Assembly (NCBI GenBank): GCA_021371965.1
Contig: JAJFVE010000141.1
Coordinates: 36,591 to 100,590, forward strand
From: Planctomycetaceae bacterium
GTDB taxonomy: Bacteria; Planctomycetota; Phycisphaerae; SM23-33
Length of the DNA: 64,000 nucleotides
Direction: 5' to 3'
A model generated the notes under the pieces. That model searched no databases. It saw nothing but the letters and a program-made list of their open reading frames with translations, and had not been told where the DNA came from. Positions 1 through 8,559 of this stretch are shown here, piece by piece (position 1 is the first letter of the stretch; each line of letters opens with the position of its first letter). Both the position numbers and the translations under genes were made by a program.

Positions 1-1893
1 ATCGCGCAGTATCCCGGTACGAAATCGTCTTGGCAGGGCTTCGACTGCTATACCTTCCGCTACCGTGGCCGCGAGTGCCTGATCGTCGCGCCGGACGTCG
101 AGGCGCCGGGCCGGCCCTGGGTCTGGCGGGCGATCTTCTTCGGCCACGAACCCCAGACCGACATCGCGTTGCTGCAGCGCGGCTACCACGTCGCCCACAT
201 GCGTGACATCGCGCCGCTGCACGGCAATGCCGCAGCGGTGGGGCACTGGGACGCCTTCTACGCGCTGCTGACAGACACGCTGGGTTTCGCGCCCAAGGCC
301 GTGCTGGAGGGTTTCAGCCGCGGCGGGCTCATCATCTATAACTGGGCCGCCCGCAACCCCGACAAGGTCGCCTGCATGTACGGCGATGCGCCCGTGTGCG
401 ACATCCGCAGTTGGCCCGGCGGCAAGGGTGCCGGCCACGGCTCGCCGCCGGACTGGCAGCAGTGCAAGCGCGCCCACCGCCTCAGCGAGGCTTCGGCCGC
501 GAAGTTCAAGGGCAGCCCCATCGACAACCTCGCCCCGCTGGCCAAGGCAGGGGTGCCGATCCTGCACGTGATCGGCGAGGCCGACACCGCCGTGCCCGTC
601 GCCGAAAACTCCGACATCGTCGAGAAGCGATACCGCGAGCTTGGCGGGCCCATCACGGTCATCCGCAAACCCGGGTGCGAGCATCACCCGCACAGCCTCA
701 AGGACCCCACGCCCATCGTGAACTTCATCCTTCGCTGCACGCCGGGGATGGCCGCGGTGGCGCTGGAGGGCATCCGCGGCAAAGTCTGGCACGACCTGCG
801 CGACGGGCTGGACAATTGCCGCGTCGCGATGGAAACCAAGAAGCGCGCCCGCGTGGCGTTCCTGGGCGGCTCGATTACCGAAAGCCGCGACGGCTGGCGA
901 GATCTGACCTGCCGCAATCTGCAAAGCCGCTTTCCGCAGACGAAGTTCGATTTCGTCAACGCCGGGATCAGCTCGATCGACTCCACCGGCGACGCCTTCC
1001 GCACGCAGCGGGACGTGCTCGCGCGCGGGCCGGTCGATCTACTGTTCATCGACGCCTCGGTCAACGACCTGCACAACGAACGCGACGCCCGCGCCCGGGT
1101 GCGGGCGATGGAAGGCATCATCCAGCAGGTGCGCCGCCGCAGCCCGGCCGCCGACATCGTGATCCTCTGTTTCATCGACGCGCGCTATCTGGGAGTCTTC
1201 GCCCGCAACGAGATGCCGCCGGTCATCGCCAGCCATCTTCGCGTCGCGCGGCACTATCGTACGGCGTCGATCAACCTGGCCAAAGAAGTCTGCGACCGCA
1301 TCAGCGCCGGGCAATTCGAGTGGTCGGACTTTCGCGACTGCCACCCCTCGCCCTTCGGCCATCAGCTCTATGCAAAGTCGATCGAGCGGATGTTCGATGC
1401 GGCATGGGCCAAACCGCCGGCGACCAAGCCGAGCCCGCACGCCATGCCCAAGCCGCTCGACAAGCGCAGCTACGCCCGCGCGGGGCTGGTCGACATCGTC
1501 CGCGCGAAGCGAAGCGCTGGCTGGAAGATCGACGAATGCTGGAAGCCCTCTGATGGCGTTGGCGGGCGCGAGGGCTTCTCGAACGTGCCGGCGCTGGTCA
1601 CGCAAACGCCGTGGCAGGAGTTGTCGCTGCGCTTCAGCGGCACGGCCGTGGGCATGTTCGTCGCCGCCGGTCCGGACGCGGGCGTGGTCAACTACTGCAT
1701 CGACGGCGGACCCAAGCGGACGTTCGACCTGTACACCCGCTGGAGCCAGTGGCTGCACATTCCCTGGGCGGCGATGCTCGACGACGATCTGCCGCCGGGT
1801 AAGCATGAACTGTTTCTCTGGATGGACGGCCAGTCGAACCCGGCCTCGAAGGGCACCGCCTGCCGCATTATTCACTTTCTGGTGAATCAATGA
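1..1893 (+). CDS. Two-domain esterase: alpha/beta hydrolase + SGNH hydrolase (5' partial)
   Basis: The reading frame is open from base 1, so the gene begins left of the window and 630 codons are visible. The first third is an alpha/beta hydrolase with nucleophile elbow GFSRGG (Ser near base 316) and a late D/H pair (GEADTAVP, then CEHHPHS). The middle is an SGNH/GDSL hydrolase: block I GGSITES near base 865, then NAGISS, then IDASVNDLH, and a block V DCHPSPFGH near base 1339. The last 140 residues resemble a beta-sandwich carbohydrate-binding module. The combination suggests deacetylation or de-esterification of glycans; substrate unknown. Its stop overlaps the next start (ATGA), so it heads or belongs to the operon that continues to 4997. 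Confidence 0.8.
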   Translation: MAQYPGTKSSWQGFDCYTFRYRGRECLIVAPDVEAPGRPWVWRAIFFGHEPQTDIALLQRGYHVAHMRDIAPLHGNAAAVGHWDAFYALLTDTLGFAPKAVLEGFSRGGLIIYNWAARNPDKVACMYGDAPVCDIRSWPGGKGAGHGSPPDWQQCKRAHRLSEASAAKFKGSPIDNLAPLAKAGVPILHVIGEADTAVPVAENSDIVEKRYRELGGPITVIRKPGCEHHPHSLKDPTPIVNFILRCTPGMAAVALEGIRGKVWHDLRDGLDNCRVAMETKKRARVAFLGGSITESRDGWRDLTCRNLQSRFPQTKFDFVNAGISSIDSTGDAFRTQRDVLARGPVDLLFIDASVNDLHNERDARARVRAMEGIIQQVRRRSPAADIVILCFIDARYLGVFARNEMPPVIASHLRVARHYRTASINLAKEVCDRISAGQFEWSDFRDCHPSPFGHQLYAKSIERMFDAAWAKPPATKPSPHAMPKPLDKRSYARAGLVDIVRAKRSAGWKIDECWKPSDGVGGREGFSNVPALVTQTPWQELSLRFSGTAVGMFVAAGPDAGVVNYCIDGGPKRTFDLYTRWSQWLHIPWAAMLDDDLPPGKHELFLWMDGQSNPASKGTACRIIHFLVNQ

Positions 1894-2864
1894 GCAACAT
1901 CTTTATCGGCATCGACGGCGGGGCCAGCAAGACGGCGGGCGTGGCCGTCGATGAGCAGGGGCAGGTGCTGGCGGCCGAGAAGACCGAGGGCTCGGCCATC
2001 TTCGCTGCCCCCGCCCCCCAGCCGCTGCGCGTGCTCAAGGGGCTGGTCAAGTCGCTGCGGACGGCAGCGGGAGTCAAGAGCGAGAACCTCACCGTCGGCC
2101 TGGGGCTCAATGGCGTGGACTTCGACGATGAGATCCTGATGCAGCACGCGGCCATCGCCGAGGCGCTGGGCGTCGAGAAGAATAGGCTGATCCTCGTCAA
2201 CGACGGCATCGTGGCGCTATGGGGCGCCACCGCCGCGCGCGGGGCGGCGCTGTGGCAGCACGGCTCGTCGTTCACGTCGGCATACCGAAGCGACTACGGC
2301 CGCGAGACGCTCTTCGACAATCTCGACGTCGGCAAGTGCTACGACATCCGCGTCCAGGCCGTGGCGCTGGTGGCCCGCATGATCGACGGCCGCGCCAAGA
2401 GCAGCTCGCTGCAGGATACGATCCTTCAACACTTAGGTCTGACGCCGCGCCAGTACGCCGCGGCCGTCTGGCGCCGCCAGGCGGACCAGAATCGCGTCTT
2501 CACGCTGGCCAAGGTCGTCTTCGACGCCTTCGAGTCCGGCGAGCCCTCTGCCGCCAAGCTCGTCGCCGCGGCGATCGACGACTACGCCGTCGCCGCCTCT
2601 GCGATGATCGCCCGCACCGGTCGCGACGACGCGGAGGTGGCCTTCGGCGGCGGCGTGATCGCCCAGGCCGGGCCGACCTTCTGGCAGCGCCTCACGCAGC
2701 GCGTGCACCAGTTCAAGCCTGCCGCCCGAGTCACGCCCGCCCAGATGCCGCCCCAGTGCGGCGCCGCCGTGATGGTCGCCTTCGCCGCCGGGCTCGACGT
2801 GAAGACGTTTTACGGCAGCCTCAAGGAGTCGTGGGCAAAGCAGTCGGGAGCCGCCAATGCGTAA
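1890..2864 (+). CDS. BadF/BadG/BcrA-type sugar kinase (GlcNAc kinase-like)
   Basis: This 324-residue protein has the ASKHA phosphate-1 motif GIDGGASKT at residues 7-15, a second acidic motif LVNDGIVALWG near 102-112 and a C-terminal GGGVIAQAG adenosine motif. This is the layout of the BadF/BadG ATPase family that contains eukaryotic-type N-acetylglucosamine kinases. The likely role is ATP-dependent phosphorylation of an amino sugar in the cytoplasm. It overlaps the upstream hydrolase by 4 bases and the downstream NagB-like gene by 8 bases, so translation is probably coupled. The sugar specificity is inferred from context (a NagB-like protein and a GH4 glycosidase follow). Confidence 0.75.
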   Translation: MSNIFIGIDGGASKTAGVAVDEQGQVLAAEKTEGSAIFAAPAPQPLRVLKGLVKSLRTAAGVKSENLTVGLGLNGVDFDDEILMQHAAIAEALGVEKNRLILVNDGIVALWGATAARGAALWQHGSSFTSAYRSDYGRETLFDNLDVGKCYDIRVQAVALVARMIDGRAKSSSLQDTILQHLGLTPRQYAAAVWRRQADQNRVFTLAKVVFDAFESGEPSAAKLVAAAIDDYAVAASAMIARTGRDDAEVAFGGGVIAQAGPTFWQRLTQRVHQFKPAARVTPAQMPPQCGAAVMVAFAAGLDVKTFYGSLKESWAKQSGAANA

Positions 2865-3714
2865 GGCAGCACTAAAGGGCAAGGCCCATGACGTCCCGGT
2901 GGAGGTATTCCCTGACGCCGCCGCGCTGGGGCAGTCGCTGGCGATGGAGATTCTTGCCGGCATCACCGAAGCGGCTGCGCAGGGGCGGCGATATCTGCTG
3001 GGTTGCCCCGGCGGGCGGAGCCTTAAGACCACGTATGACGCTCTGGGCGAGTTAGCGGCCGCGGCCGAGGCGGATCTGTCCGGTCTGATTATTGTGATGA
3101 TGGACAATTACGTGCTGCCTGACGGGCGGGGCGGCTTCAAGCACTGCGACGACGAGACGCACTATAGTTGCCGGCGTTTTGCGCTGCGGGAGATTCGCGA
3201 CGTGCTCAATGCCGTCCTGCCGGCGGAAAAGCGAGTGCCGCTGCAGAACGTTTGGCTGCCCGATCCGTCCGACCCGCCGGCGTATGATCGGCGGATCGCC
3301 CAGGCCGGCGGTGTGGACATGTTCCTCACCGCCAGCGGCGCCAGCGACGGGCACGTGGCCTTCAACGCCCCGCCGACCCCGGCCGACTCGCGCACGCGGA
3401 TCATCACGCTGGCCGAAACGACGCGGCGAGACAACCTCGGCACCTTCCCACAGTTCAAGTCGCTCGACGAAGTGCCCAGCCACGGCGTGTCGGTGGGTGT
3501 CGAGACGATTATTGAACTCTCGCGCGAGGTCGTGTTGGTGATTCACGGCGCCCACAAGGCACCGGCCGTCGCGCGCCTGGCCGCCTGCACCGACTACACT
3601 CCCGACTGGCCCGCCAGCCTGATCTTCCGCGCCATCGGCGGGCGAGTGCTGCTGGATGAATCCTCGGCTGCCGGTCTCACCGCAGAGATCGCAGAGAACG
3701 CAGAGAAGAAGTAA
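2857..3714 (+). CDS. NagB-like glucosamine-6-phosphate isomerase/deaminase family protein
   Basis: The 285-residue protein has the NagB/6-phosphogluconolactonase fold signatures: phosphate-binding CPGGRS at 50-55, MMDNYV at 81-86 (catalytic Asp of E. coli NagB conserved as D83) and GASDGHVAFN at 161-170 (Asp and His conserved). The Glu that follows in true deaminases (AFNEP) is Ala here, so activity may differ from classical NagB. The last residues, AEIAENAEKK, are encoded by a dispersed 9-bp-unit repeat (bases 3677-3705) rather than by family-conserved sequence. It lies between a BadF-type kinase and a GH4 glycosidase, with 8-base and 1-base overlaps. Confidence 0.7.
   Translation: MRKAALKGKAHDVPVEVFPDAAALGQSLAMEILAGITEAAAQGRRYLLGCPGGRSLKTTYDALGELAAAAEADLSGLIIVMMDNYVLPDGRGGFKHCDDETHYSCRRFALREIRDVLNAVLPAEKRVPLQNVWLPDPSDPPAYDRRIAQAGGVDMFLTASGASDGHVAFNAPPTPADSRTRIITLAETTRRDNLGTFPQFKSLDEVPSHGVSVGVETIIELSREVVLVIHGAHKAPAVARLAACTDYTPDWPASLIFRAIGGRVLLDESSAAGLTAEIAENAEKK
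3677..3705 (+). repeat. Dispersed 9-bp-unit repeat, copy 1, inside the NagB-like coding end
   Basis: Three units of the type CGCAGAGAN run directly into the stop codon of the NagB-like gene and encode its last residues. It is an inverted near-copy (27 of 29) of 13156-13184 and shares unit structure with the arms at 9897-9925 and 10018-10046. Confidence 0.7.
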
Positions 3715-4997
3715 TGAAAAAGACGGGACTGAACATCTGCATCGTTGGCGCGGGCAGCAGTTATACGCCGGAACTGATCGCCGGTTTGATCACGCAGGCG
3801 CGGGGTGGACTGGCGGTGGCGCAGGTGCGGCTGGTGGATGTGGACGCGCGGCGGCTGGGGATCATGGCCGGCCTGGCGCAGCGCATGTTGACCCGAGCCG
3901 GCTGCAGCGTCATGCTCCGCAGCGGCCTGGAGCTGGAGGCGATGCTTTCGGGGGCGGATTTCGTTATCACGCAGATCCGCGTCGGCGGCATGAAGTCGCG
4001 GTACATTGACGAGTCGGTCCCGCTCAAGTACGGCCTGATCGGGCAGGAGACCACCGGGCCTGGCGGCATGTTCAAGGCGCTGCGCACGATCGGGCCGATG
4101 ATCGAGATTGCCCGCAACGTCGAGCGCGTCTGCCCCAATGCGTTCATCCTCAACTACACCAACCCCAGCGGGATCATAACCGAAGCCGTCTGCCGCCACA
4201 GCGGGGCGCGCATCATCGGACTCTGCAGCGGCATGCCCGGCATCCAGGAAGACCTCGCCCGCCGACTGGCCGGGACATATCCGGATCTCAGAACATACTG
4301 CGCCGGGCTCAACCACCTGGGGTTCGTGCACAAGTTCATCGCCGGCGGCCGTGAGGTCTCAGCCGCTGCGATGGCCGAACTGATCGCCCAGATGCGAGCC
4401 GAGAGCAGCGAGAATAGCCTCGACTGGGCGGGCATGCTCGAGGCGTTGGGCGCCTGGCCTATCGCGTATATCCATTATTATCTGCACCGGCGGCGCATGG
4501 TCGAGCACGCCCAGGCCGCCCCGAGAACGCGAGCGCAGGACATCGAGGAAATCGAGCGGCAGGTCTTTGAGCAGGCCGCCGATCCGAGTTGCAGCGACAA
4601 GCCCGACGCCCTCAAGCGCCGCGGCGGGGGCGGCTACGCCAACATCACGTTTGAGGCCATGCGAGCCATCGTGGACAACTCCGGCGCTGAGCTGACCGTC
4701 AGCACGCCCAACCGCGGCGCGGTCGAGGGGACCGAGCCCGACGCGGTGGTGGAAGTGACCTGCCGCGTCGGCGCCGCCGGCGCCACGCCGCTGCCGGTAG
4801 GCCCGCTGCCGGCGGCCTGGCGCGGACTTGTGCTGGCGGTCAAGGCCTACGAAACGCTCACGGTCGAAGCAGCGGTCACGCGCAGCCGTATGACCGCCAT
4901 CCGGGCCCTGGTGAACCACCCGCTGGCAGGCGATCTGAACGCGGCGACAAAAGTCGTCGACGAGATGCTCGCCGCTCACGGCCTGGCATACCTGTAG
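3714..4997 (+). CDS. Family 4 glycosidase (6-phospho-glycosidase / alpha-galactosidase family)
   Basis: The 427-residue protein begins with a Rossmann NAD-binding motif (IVGAGSSYTPELI, residues 10-22). It has the family signature NYTNPSG at 147-153, and the Cys and His that bind the divalent metal in GH4 enzymes fall at C171 (GLCSGMPG) and H201 (GLNHLGF). GH4 enzymes hydrolyse glycosides by an oxidation-elimination mechanism using NAD and Mn2+, usually in the cytoplasm on phosphorylated disaccharides. Its ATG overlaps the preceding stop (TAATG). As the last gene of the operon it fits intracellular cleavage of an imported or phosphorylated glycoside. Substrate not determinable. Confidence 0.8.
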   Translation: MKKTGLNICIVGAGSSYTPELIAGLITQARGGLAVAQVRLVDVDARRLGIMAGLAQRMLTRAGCSVMLRSGLELEAMLSGADFVITQIRVGGMKSRYIDESVPLKYGLIGQETTGPGGMFKALRTIGPMIEIARNVERVCPNAFILNYTNPSGIITEAVCRHSGARIIGLCSGMPGIQEDLARRLAGTYPDLRTYCAGLNHLGFVHKFIAGGREVSAAAMAELIAQMRAESSENSLDWAGMLEALGAWPIAYIHYYLHRRRMVEHAQAAPRTRAQDIEEIERQVFEQAADPSCSDKPDALKRRGGGGYANITFEAMRAIVDNSGAELTVSTPNRGAVEGTEPDAVVEVTCRVGAAGATPLPVGPLPAAWRGLVLAVKAYETLTVEAAVTRSRMTAIRALVNHPLAGDLNAATKVVDEMLAAHGLAYL

Positions 4998-5123
4998 CGC
5001 GCAGCCGCGGCGTCGTGCCATCGCCTGTCATGTTCATGGGATGGTCCTGATACGTCGATATGTTAAGATAGAAGCCGCTGCGGCGGAGCTTTGCGCCGCT
5101 ACGGCCGTGCCGAGGTCGCTCTC

Positions 5124-5381
5124 ATGCCACGACGCCCGATTTGCCTGGCCGCGTTCGTCCTGATTGTCGTGCTGGTGCTGACGCCCCAGCCGGCGCAGGC
5201 GTACATCGATCCGGGCACGGGCAGTCTCATCCTGCAGTTCGTCGCTGCCACCGTGCTGGGCGTCCTGCTTGGGGCCAAGCTGTTCCTGCGGCAGATCGTC
5301 GCGACCGTGTCGGCATTCTTCAAGGGCAAGAGCGACCGCGGCCAACCACCGCCTGTGCCGCCGCAGGAGCGCGGCCAATGA
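5124..5381 (+). CDS. Small membrane protein with YIDPGTG motif
   Basis: The 85-residue protein has an N-terminal signal segment (LAAFVLIVVLVL) ending in AQA, then the conserved YIDPGTGSL motif, a second hydrophobic helix (FVAATVLGVLLGAKL) and a charged Pro-rich tail. Proteins with this motif are widespread hypothetical membrane proteins, often beside surface-polysaccharide or methyltransferase genes. An in-frame TTG at 5091 with an upstream GGAG is possible, but ATG 5124 puts the signal peptide at the N-terminus. The stop overlaps the methyltransferase start (ATGA, 5378-5381), which suggests a two-gene unit. Function unknown. Confidence 0.65.
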   Translation: MPRRPICLAAFVLIVVLVLTPQPAQAYIDPGTGSLILQFVAATVLGVLLGAKLFLRQIVATVSAFFKGKSDRGQPPPVPPQERGQ

Positions 5382-6754
5382 GCAGCCGCCGACATGCGGC
5401 CTCCTTTCGCGACCCCAGCGGTTTTCTGTTCGCGCGCGAGGGCGTGCTCTATCGGCAGGTCAACGAATGCTATCGCGGGCACTACGACCTGTTGAGGGCC
5501 TCGGGCCTGTACGACGATCTCGTCGGGCGCGGGCTCATGCTCGCTCACGACGAAGTTGCGGCTGACCTTGCCGATGAGCCCCCGGCGTACAAGGTCCTGC
5601 GGCCGCGCGTGGCGGAGTTTATCTCGTACCCCTTCGAGTGGTGCTTCAGCCAGCTCAAGGACGCAGCCCTGGCGACGCTGGAGATCCAGGCCCTGGCGGT
5701 CGACAAGGGCATGACCCTCAAGGACGCCAGCGCGTACAACATCGCTTTCCATCGCGGGCGACCGATGCTCATCGACACGCTGAGCTTCGAGGCCATGCCC
5801 CAGCCGCGGCCCTGGGTCGCGTACCGCCAGTTCTGCCAGCACTTCCTGGCGCCGCTGGCGCTGGCGGCCCGGCGCGATATGCGCCTGACGCAACTGCTGC
5901 GAGTGCACATCGACGGCGTCCCGCTGGACCTGGCGTCGCGCCTGCTGGACTGGCGCAGCCGCTTGGGATCGGGGCTGCTCATTCACCTGCACCTGCACGC
6001 CCGCTGCCAGCGCCGCCACCAACACGATGCCGCGCCGCCGCCAGCCACGCGGGCGATGAGCCGCCAGGGGCTGCTGGGCCTGCTCGATAATCTCCGCGCG
6101 GCGGTCCAGGGCCTGACCTGGAAACCGCGCGGCAGCGAGTGGGCCGGCTACTATGACGACACCAACTACAGCCCCCGCGCGAGGGAAGAAAAGAAGCGCA
6201 TCGTCGCCGAGATGATCGCCCAGGCAGCGCCCGATCGCGTGTGGGACCTCGGCGCCAACACGGGCGTGTTCAGCCGCCTGGCTTCGGAGAAGGGCGCCTT
6301 CACCGCCGCGTTCGACATGGACGCCGCGGCCGTCGAAGCCGCCTATCTCGATGCGCGCCGGAGAGGTGACGAGCGTCTCCTGCCGCTGGTGATGGACCTG
6401 AGCAACCCCTCCGGCGCCATGGGCTGGGCCGGACAGGAGCGCATGAGCCTGGATCAGCGCGGCCCGGCCGACCTGGTGCTGGCGCTGGCGTTGGTGCATC
6501 ATCTGGCGATCTCGAACAACGTGCCGCTGCGGCAGGTGGCGCAGTATTTCGCGCGCCTGGGGCGCAGGCTGATCATCGAGTTCGTGCCCAAGAGCGACTC
6601 ACAGGTACAGCGCCTCCTGGCCAGCCGCGAGGACGTCTTCGGCGACTACACCCAGGAGGCGTTCGAGAGAGACTTCGGCGAGTTCTTCGTCACGACGCGT
6701 CGCGAGGCGATCGCTGACACGCAGCGCACGCTCTACGCCATGACGGCGCGGTAG
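5378..6754 (+). CDS. NoeA-like class I SAM-dependent methyltransferase
   Basis: The 458-residue protein has two parts. The N-terminal half contains LKDASAYNIAFHRGRPMLID (residues 114-133), which resembles the catalytic-loop plus DFG-like pattern (D-x4-N ... I-D) of kinase-fold proteins. The C-terminal half has SAM-binding motif I, VWDLGANTGVFS, near residue 287, then FDMDAAAVE, a DLVLALALVHHL motif and a post-motif Rossmann strand. The layout matches proteins annotated as NoeA-related methyltransferases of nodulation and polysaccharide clusters. The frame stays open upstream to 5141, but ATG 5378 overlaps the upstream stop and is the natural start. The methylated substrate is unknown; a glycan is a guess. 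Confidence 0.7.
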   Translation: MSSRRHAASFRDPSGFLFAREGVLYRQVNECYRGHYDLLRASGLYDDLVGRGLMLAHDEVAADLADEPPAYKVLRPRVAEFISYPFEWCFSQLKDAALATLEIQALAVDKGMTLKDASAYNIAFHRGRPMLIDTLSFEAMPQPRPWVAYRQFCQHFLAPLALAARRDMRLTQLLRVHIDGVPLDLASRLLDWRSRLGSGLLIHLHLHARCQRRHQHDAAPPPATRAMSRQGLLGLLDNLRAAVQGLTWKPRGSEWAGYYDDTNYSPRAREEKKRIVAEMIAQAAPDRVWDLGANTGVFSRLASEKGAFTAAFDMDAAAVEAAYLDARRRGDERLLPLVMDLSNPSGAMGWAGQERMSLDQRGPADLVLALALVHHLAISNNVPLRQVAQYFARLGRRLIIEFVPKSDSQVQRLLASREDVFGDYTQEAFERDFGEFFVTTRREAIADTQRTLYAMTAR

Positions 6755-7143
6755 GCAATAAAAGGGTTCTTCCGGGAATGCCGGGGAGTCGCTTGATTCG
6801 CGTCCCGAAAGGGACGCTTAGGGTATAGCCGGGGGCAAGTCCGCGGCGAGCACAGCGAGTCGAAGGACGCCGCCCCCGGTCTGCTCTCCTGTGCATGGCC
6901 GCCCCGACGGGGCGGCGGGTTCTTGTGGCACGCTACAGCCCGCCCGCCGCTTCGCGGCGGGATCGAATAACAAATCCACTCCGGGGGCTTCGCCCCCGGC
7001 TAGGTGCCAAGCGTCCCGTTGGGACGCGTCGGAATTGGAGGCTCATACGTTCCCCGATACTCCCGGAAGAACCAAAAGAGAACCCAGGCCGGCGGGGCGG
7101 CCTGGGCATTTACTGCGATCCCGGGGCGCTGTTTTCGTCTGGG
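6755..7143. repeat. Palindromic hairpin-rich repeat element in a gene gap
   Basis: No gene is evident in this 389-base gap. A 13-bp perfect inverted repeat (GGTTCTTCCGGGA at 6765-6777, complement at 7061-7073), extended imperfectly inward, bounds about 310 bases. Inside are hairpins at 6800-6817, 6829-6879 (long loop), 6898-6916, 6943-6961, 6981-6999 and 7011-7027, all with GC stems. The left arm (6800-6836) and the right arm (6981-7027) are inverted copies of the same CGTCCC hairpin plus CCGGGGGC block. This looks like a dispersed REP/MITE-like element. Confidence 0.7.
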
Positions 7144-7917
7144 CTATGCGGCGGGCTGGCTGGTGGGCGGGCGCACCTCAAAGTACGTGTTCAGCAGAGT
7201 ATCGTACTGAGTCTGCATCGCGGTGCGCTGCTCGTCGGTGAGAGTTCCTGTGGCCAGCTCGTGCTTGAGATGCAGCATCTGGCGGAAGTCCCTGGTGAAC
7301 TGCCTGGCCTGCTCGGTGGTCATCGTGTCGCCGTTGATCGCATCGGTCAGCGACGACTTGGCGTAGATATCCTTGCCCAGGCGCACCACGGGCATCTGGA
7401 CGCCGTCGGTGTCGTGCTTCTCGGCCCAGATATCGCGGCTGGCGCCGTTCAGGGCCGTGCGGAGCTGCTTCATTTCGTCATGGGTGAGCTTGCCGTCGGA
7501 CTTGAAGGTCCCTTCCATGTCGGCGATCGACTTCTGTTGCGATTCGAGTTTGGCGGCCTCCTCCGTCGTGAGATATCCCTTGCTGATGCCTTGCTGAATG
7601 CGCTTTTCCTGGTTGTTCTGTCGGGCGTCGACGGCCTTGCCGCGGCCGCTCTGGACGTCCTGTCGCAGTTCCTTGCGATCGGCGGCGAGCTTGGCCTTGT
7701 CGGCCGTCACGGCCGTATGGTCGCCGCTCGCGGCGTCTTTGGCCAATTGCCTCTTGTCGGCCACAACCGCCTTGTGGTCGGCTCGAACTTCCTTGCGGGC
7801 GGTGCGAATGTCTTTTCGGACGGGGGCTCGCCGGGGTCCCGCGGCGGCCTGGGCGACCAGCAGCGAGCCTGTTCCGCAAACCACCAGCAACGCTGTCACG
7901 ATCTTCACGAGGCGCAT
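7144..7917 (-). CDS. Secreted Lys/Ala-rich helical protein, unknown function
   Basis: The 257-residue protein starts with a signal peptide (IVTALLVVCGTGSLLVAQAAA), followed by a highly charged helical stretch of repeated ADK/ADR/KEL segments (residues about 30-110) that probably forms a coiled coil. A segment near residues 133-147 (FKSDGKLTHDE) resembles half of an EF-hand loop, but canonical ligands are incomplete. The start is supported by GGAG about 8 bases upstream (complement of 7926-7929). It is divergent from the small gene at 8092. No enzymatic motif is visible; an extracytoplasmic structural or binding role is only a guess. Confidence 0.6.
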   Translation of the reverse strand: MRLVKIVTALLVVCGTGSLLVAQAAAGPRRAPVRKDIRTARKEVRADHKAVVADKRQLAKDAASGDHTAVTADKAKLAADRKELRQDVQSGRGKAVDARQNNQEKRIQQGISKGYLTTEEAAKLESQQKSIADMEGTFKSDGKLTHDEMKQLRTALNGASRDIWAEKHDTDGVQMPVVRLGKDIYAKSSLTDAINGDTMTTEQARQFTRDFRQMLHLKHELATGTLTDEQRTAMQTQYDTLLNTYFEVRPPTSQPAA

Positions 7918-8091
7918 GGCTTAGCTCCTGATGTTCATGTCCTGTGGTTTCCAAGTCTCACGCTACAAATGCCGGCTGTCATTATTAACGACGATTGCGG
8001 TAGTCTATTGCAGGGGCGAAAAGAATCTGCCGCCGCGGCGCCCCTATACTTTCTTGGGAGCCTGCTCAACGTTTACAGGGGAGGAATGGCC

Positions 8092-8466
8092 ATGAACATT
8101 CGCAGTAGAATCTTGATTTTGGCCGCGGCGCTGGTCGGGGCGTGGTGTCTATCGGCGACGATTCTGGCCGACCAGCCGCCCATCCCCCCCGGGCAGGTCG
8201 ATCAGAGCAATGCTTCGCCCACGCCTATCGAACCGGCTCCGGCGCCTGCCGCGGCCGCTGCGACCGAAGCGACCGACCGCTGCGACACGCTGCTGCGGCA
8301 ACTGCGGCAGGTTCTCGATCAGGCGCGTGCCGCCGCCGACGCGCAGGATGCCCGCGCGGCCTCGGGGCACATCGCCCGGGCCCAGCGGCTGCTGACGGAT
8401 CGGACGCGCCAGGTAGAACAAAGTCGCCAAGCTTTGCGTCAGGCCGAGGCCCCGCCGGAGCAATAG
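8092..8466 (+). CDS. Small secreted Ala-rich protein, unknown function
   Basis: The 124-residue protein has an N-terminal signal sequence (ILILAAALVGAWCLSATILA), a Pro/Ala-rich linker and a C-terminal amphipathic helix rich in Arg, Gln and Ala (residues 60-120), probably a helical hairpin. Two in-frame ATGs lie 6 bases apart (8086, 8092). The GGGGAGGA at 8078-8085 is correctly spaced only for ATG 8092, so that start is chosen. It sits just upstream of the HD-GYP gene on the same strand. No family was recognised. Confidence 0.55.
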   Translation: MNIRSRILILAAALVGAWCLSATILADQPPIPPGQVDQSNASPTPIEPAPAPAAAAATEATDRCDTLLRQLRQVLDQARAAADAQDARAASGHIARAQRLLTDRTRQVEQSRQALRQAEAPPEQ

Positions 8467-8559
8467 GAACGCGCATCAGATTATTTGCCATTTGCGGCCG
8501 CACGCGCGAGATGTGAATTCTATGTTGCTCCTGTAGGTCGAAGAAGGCGCGGAGGGCAT

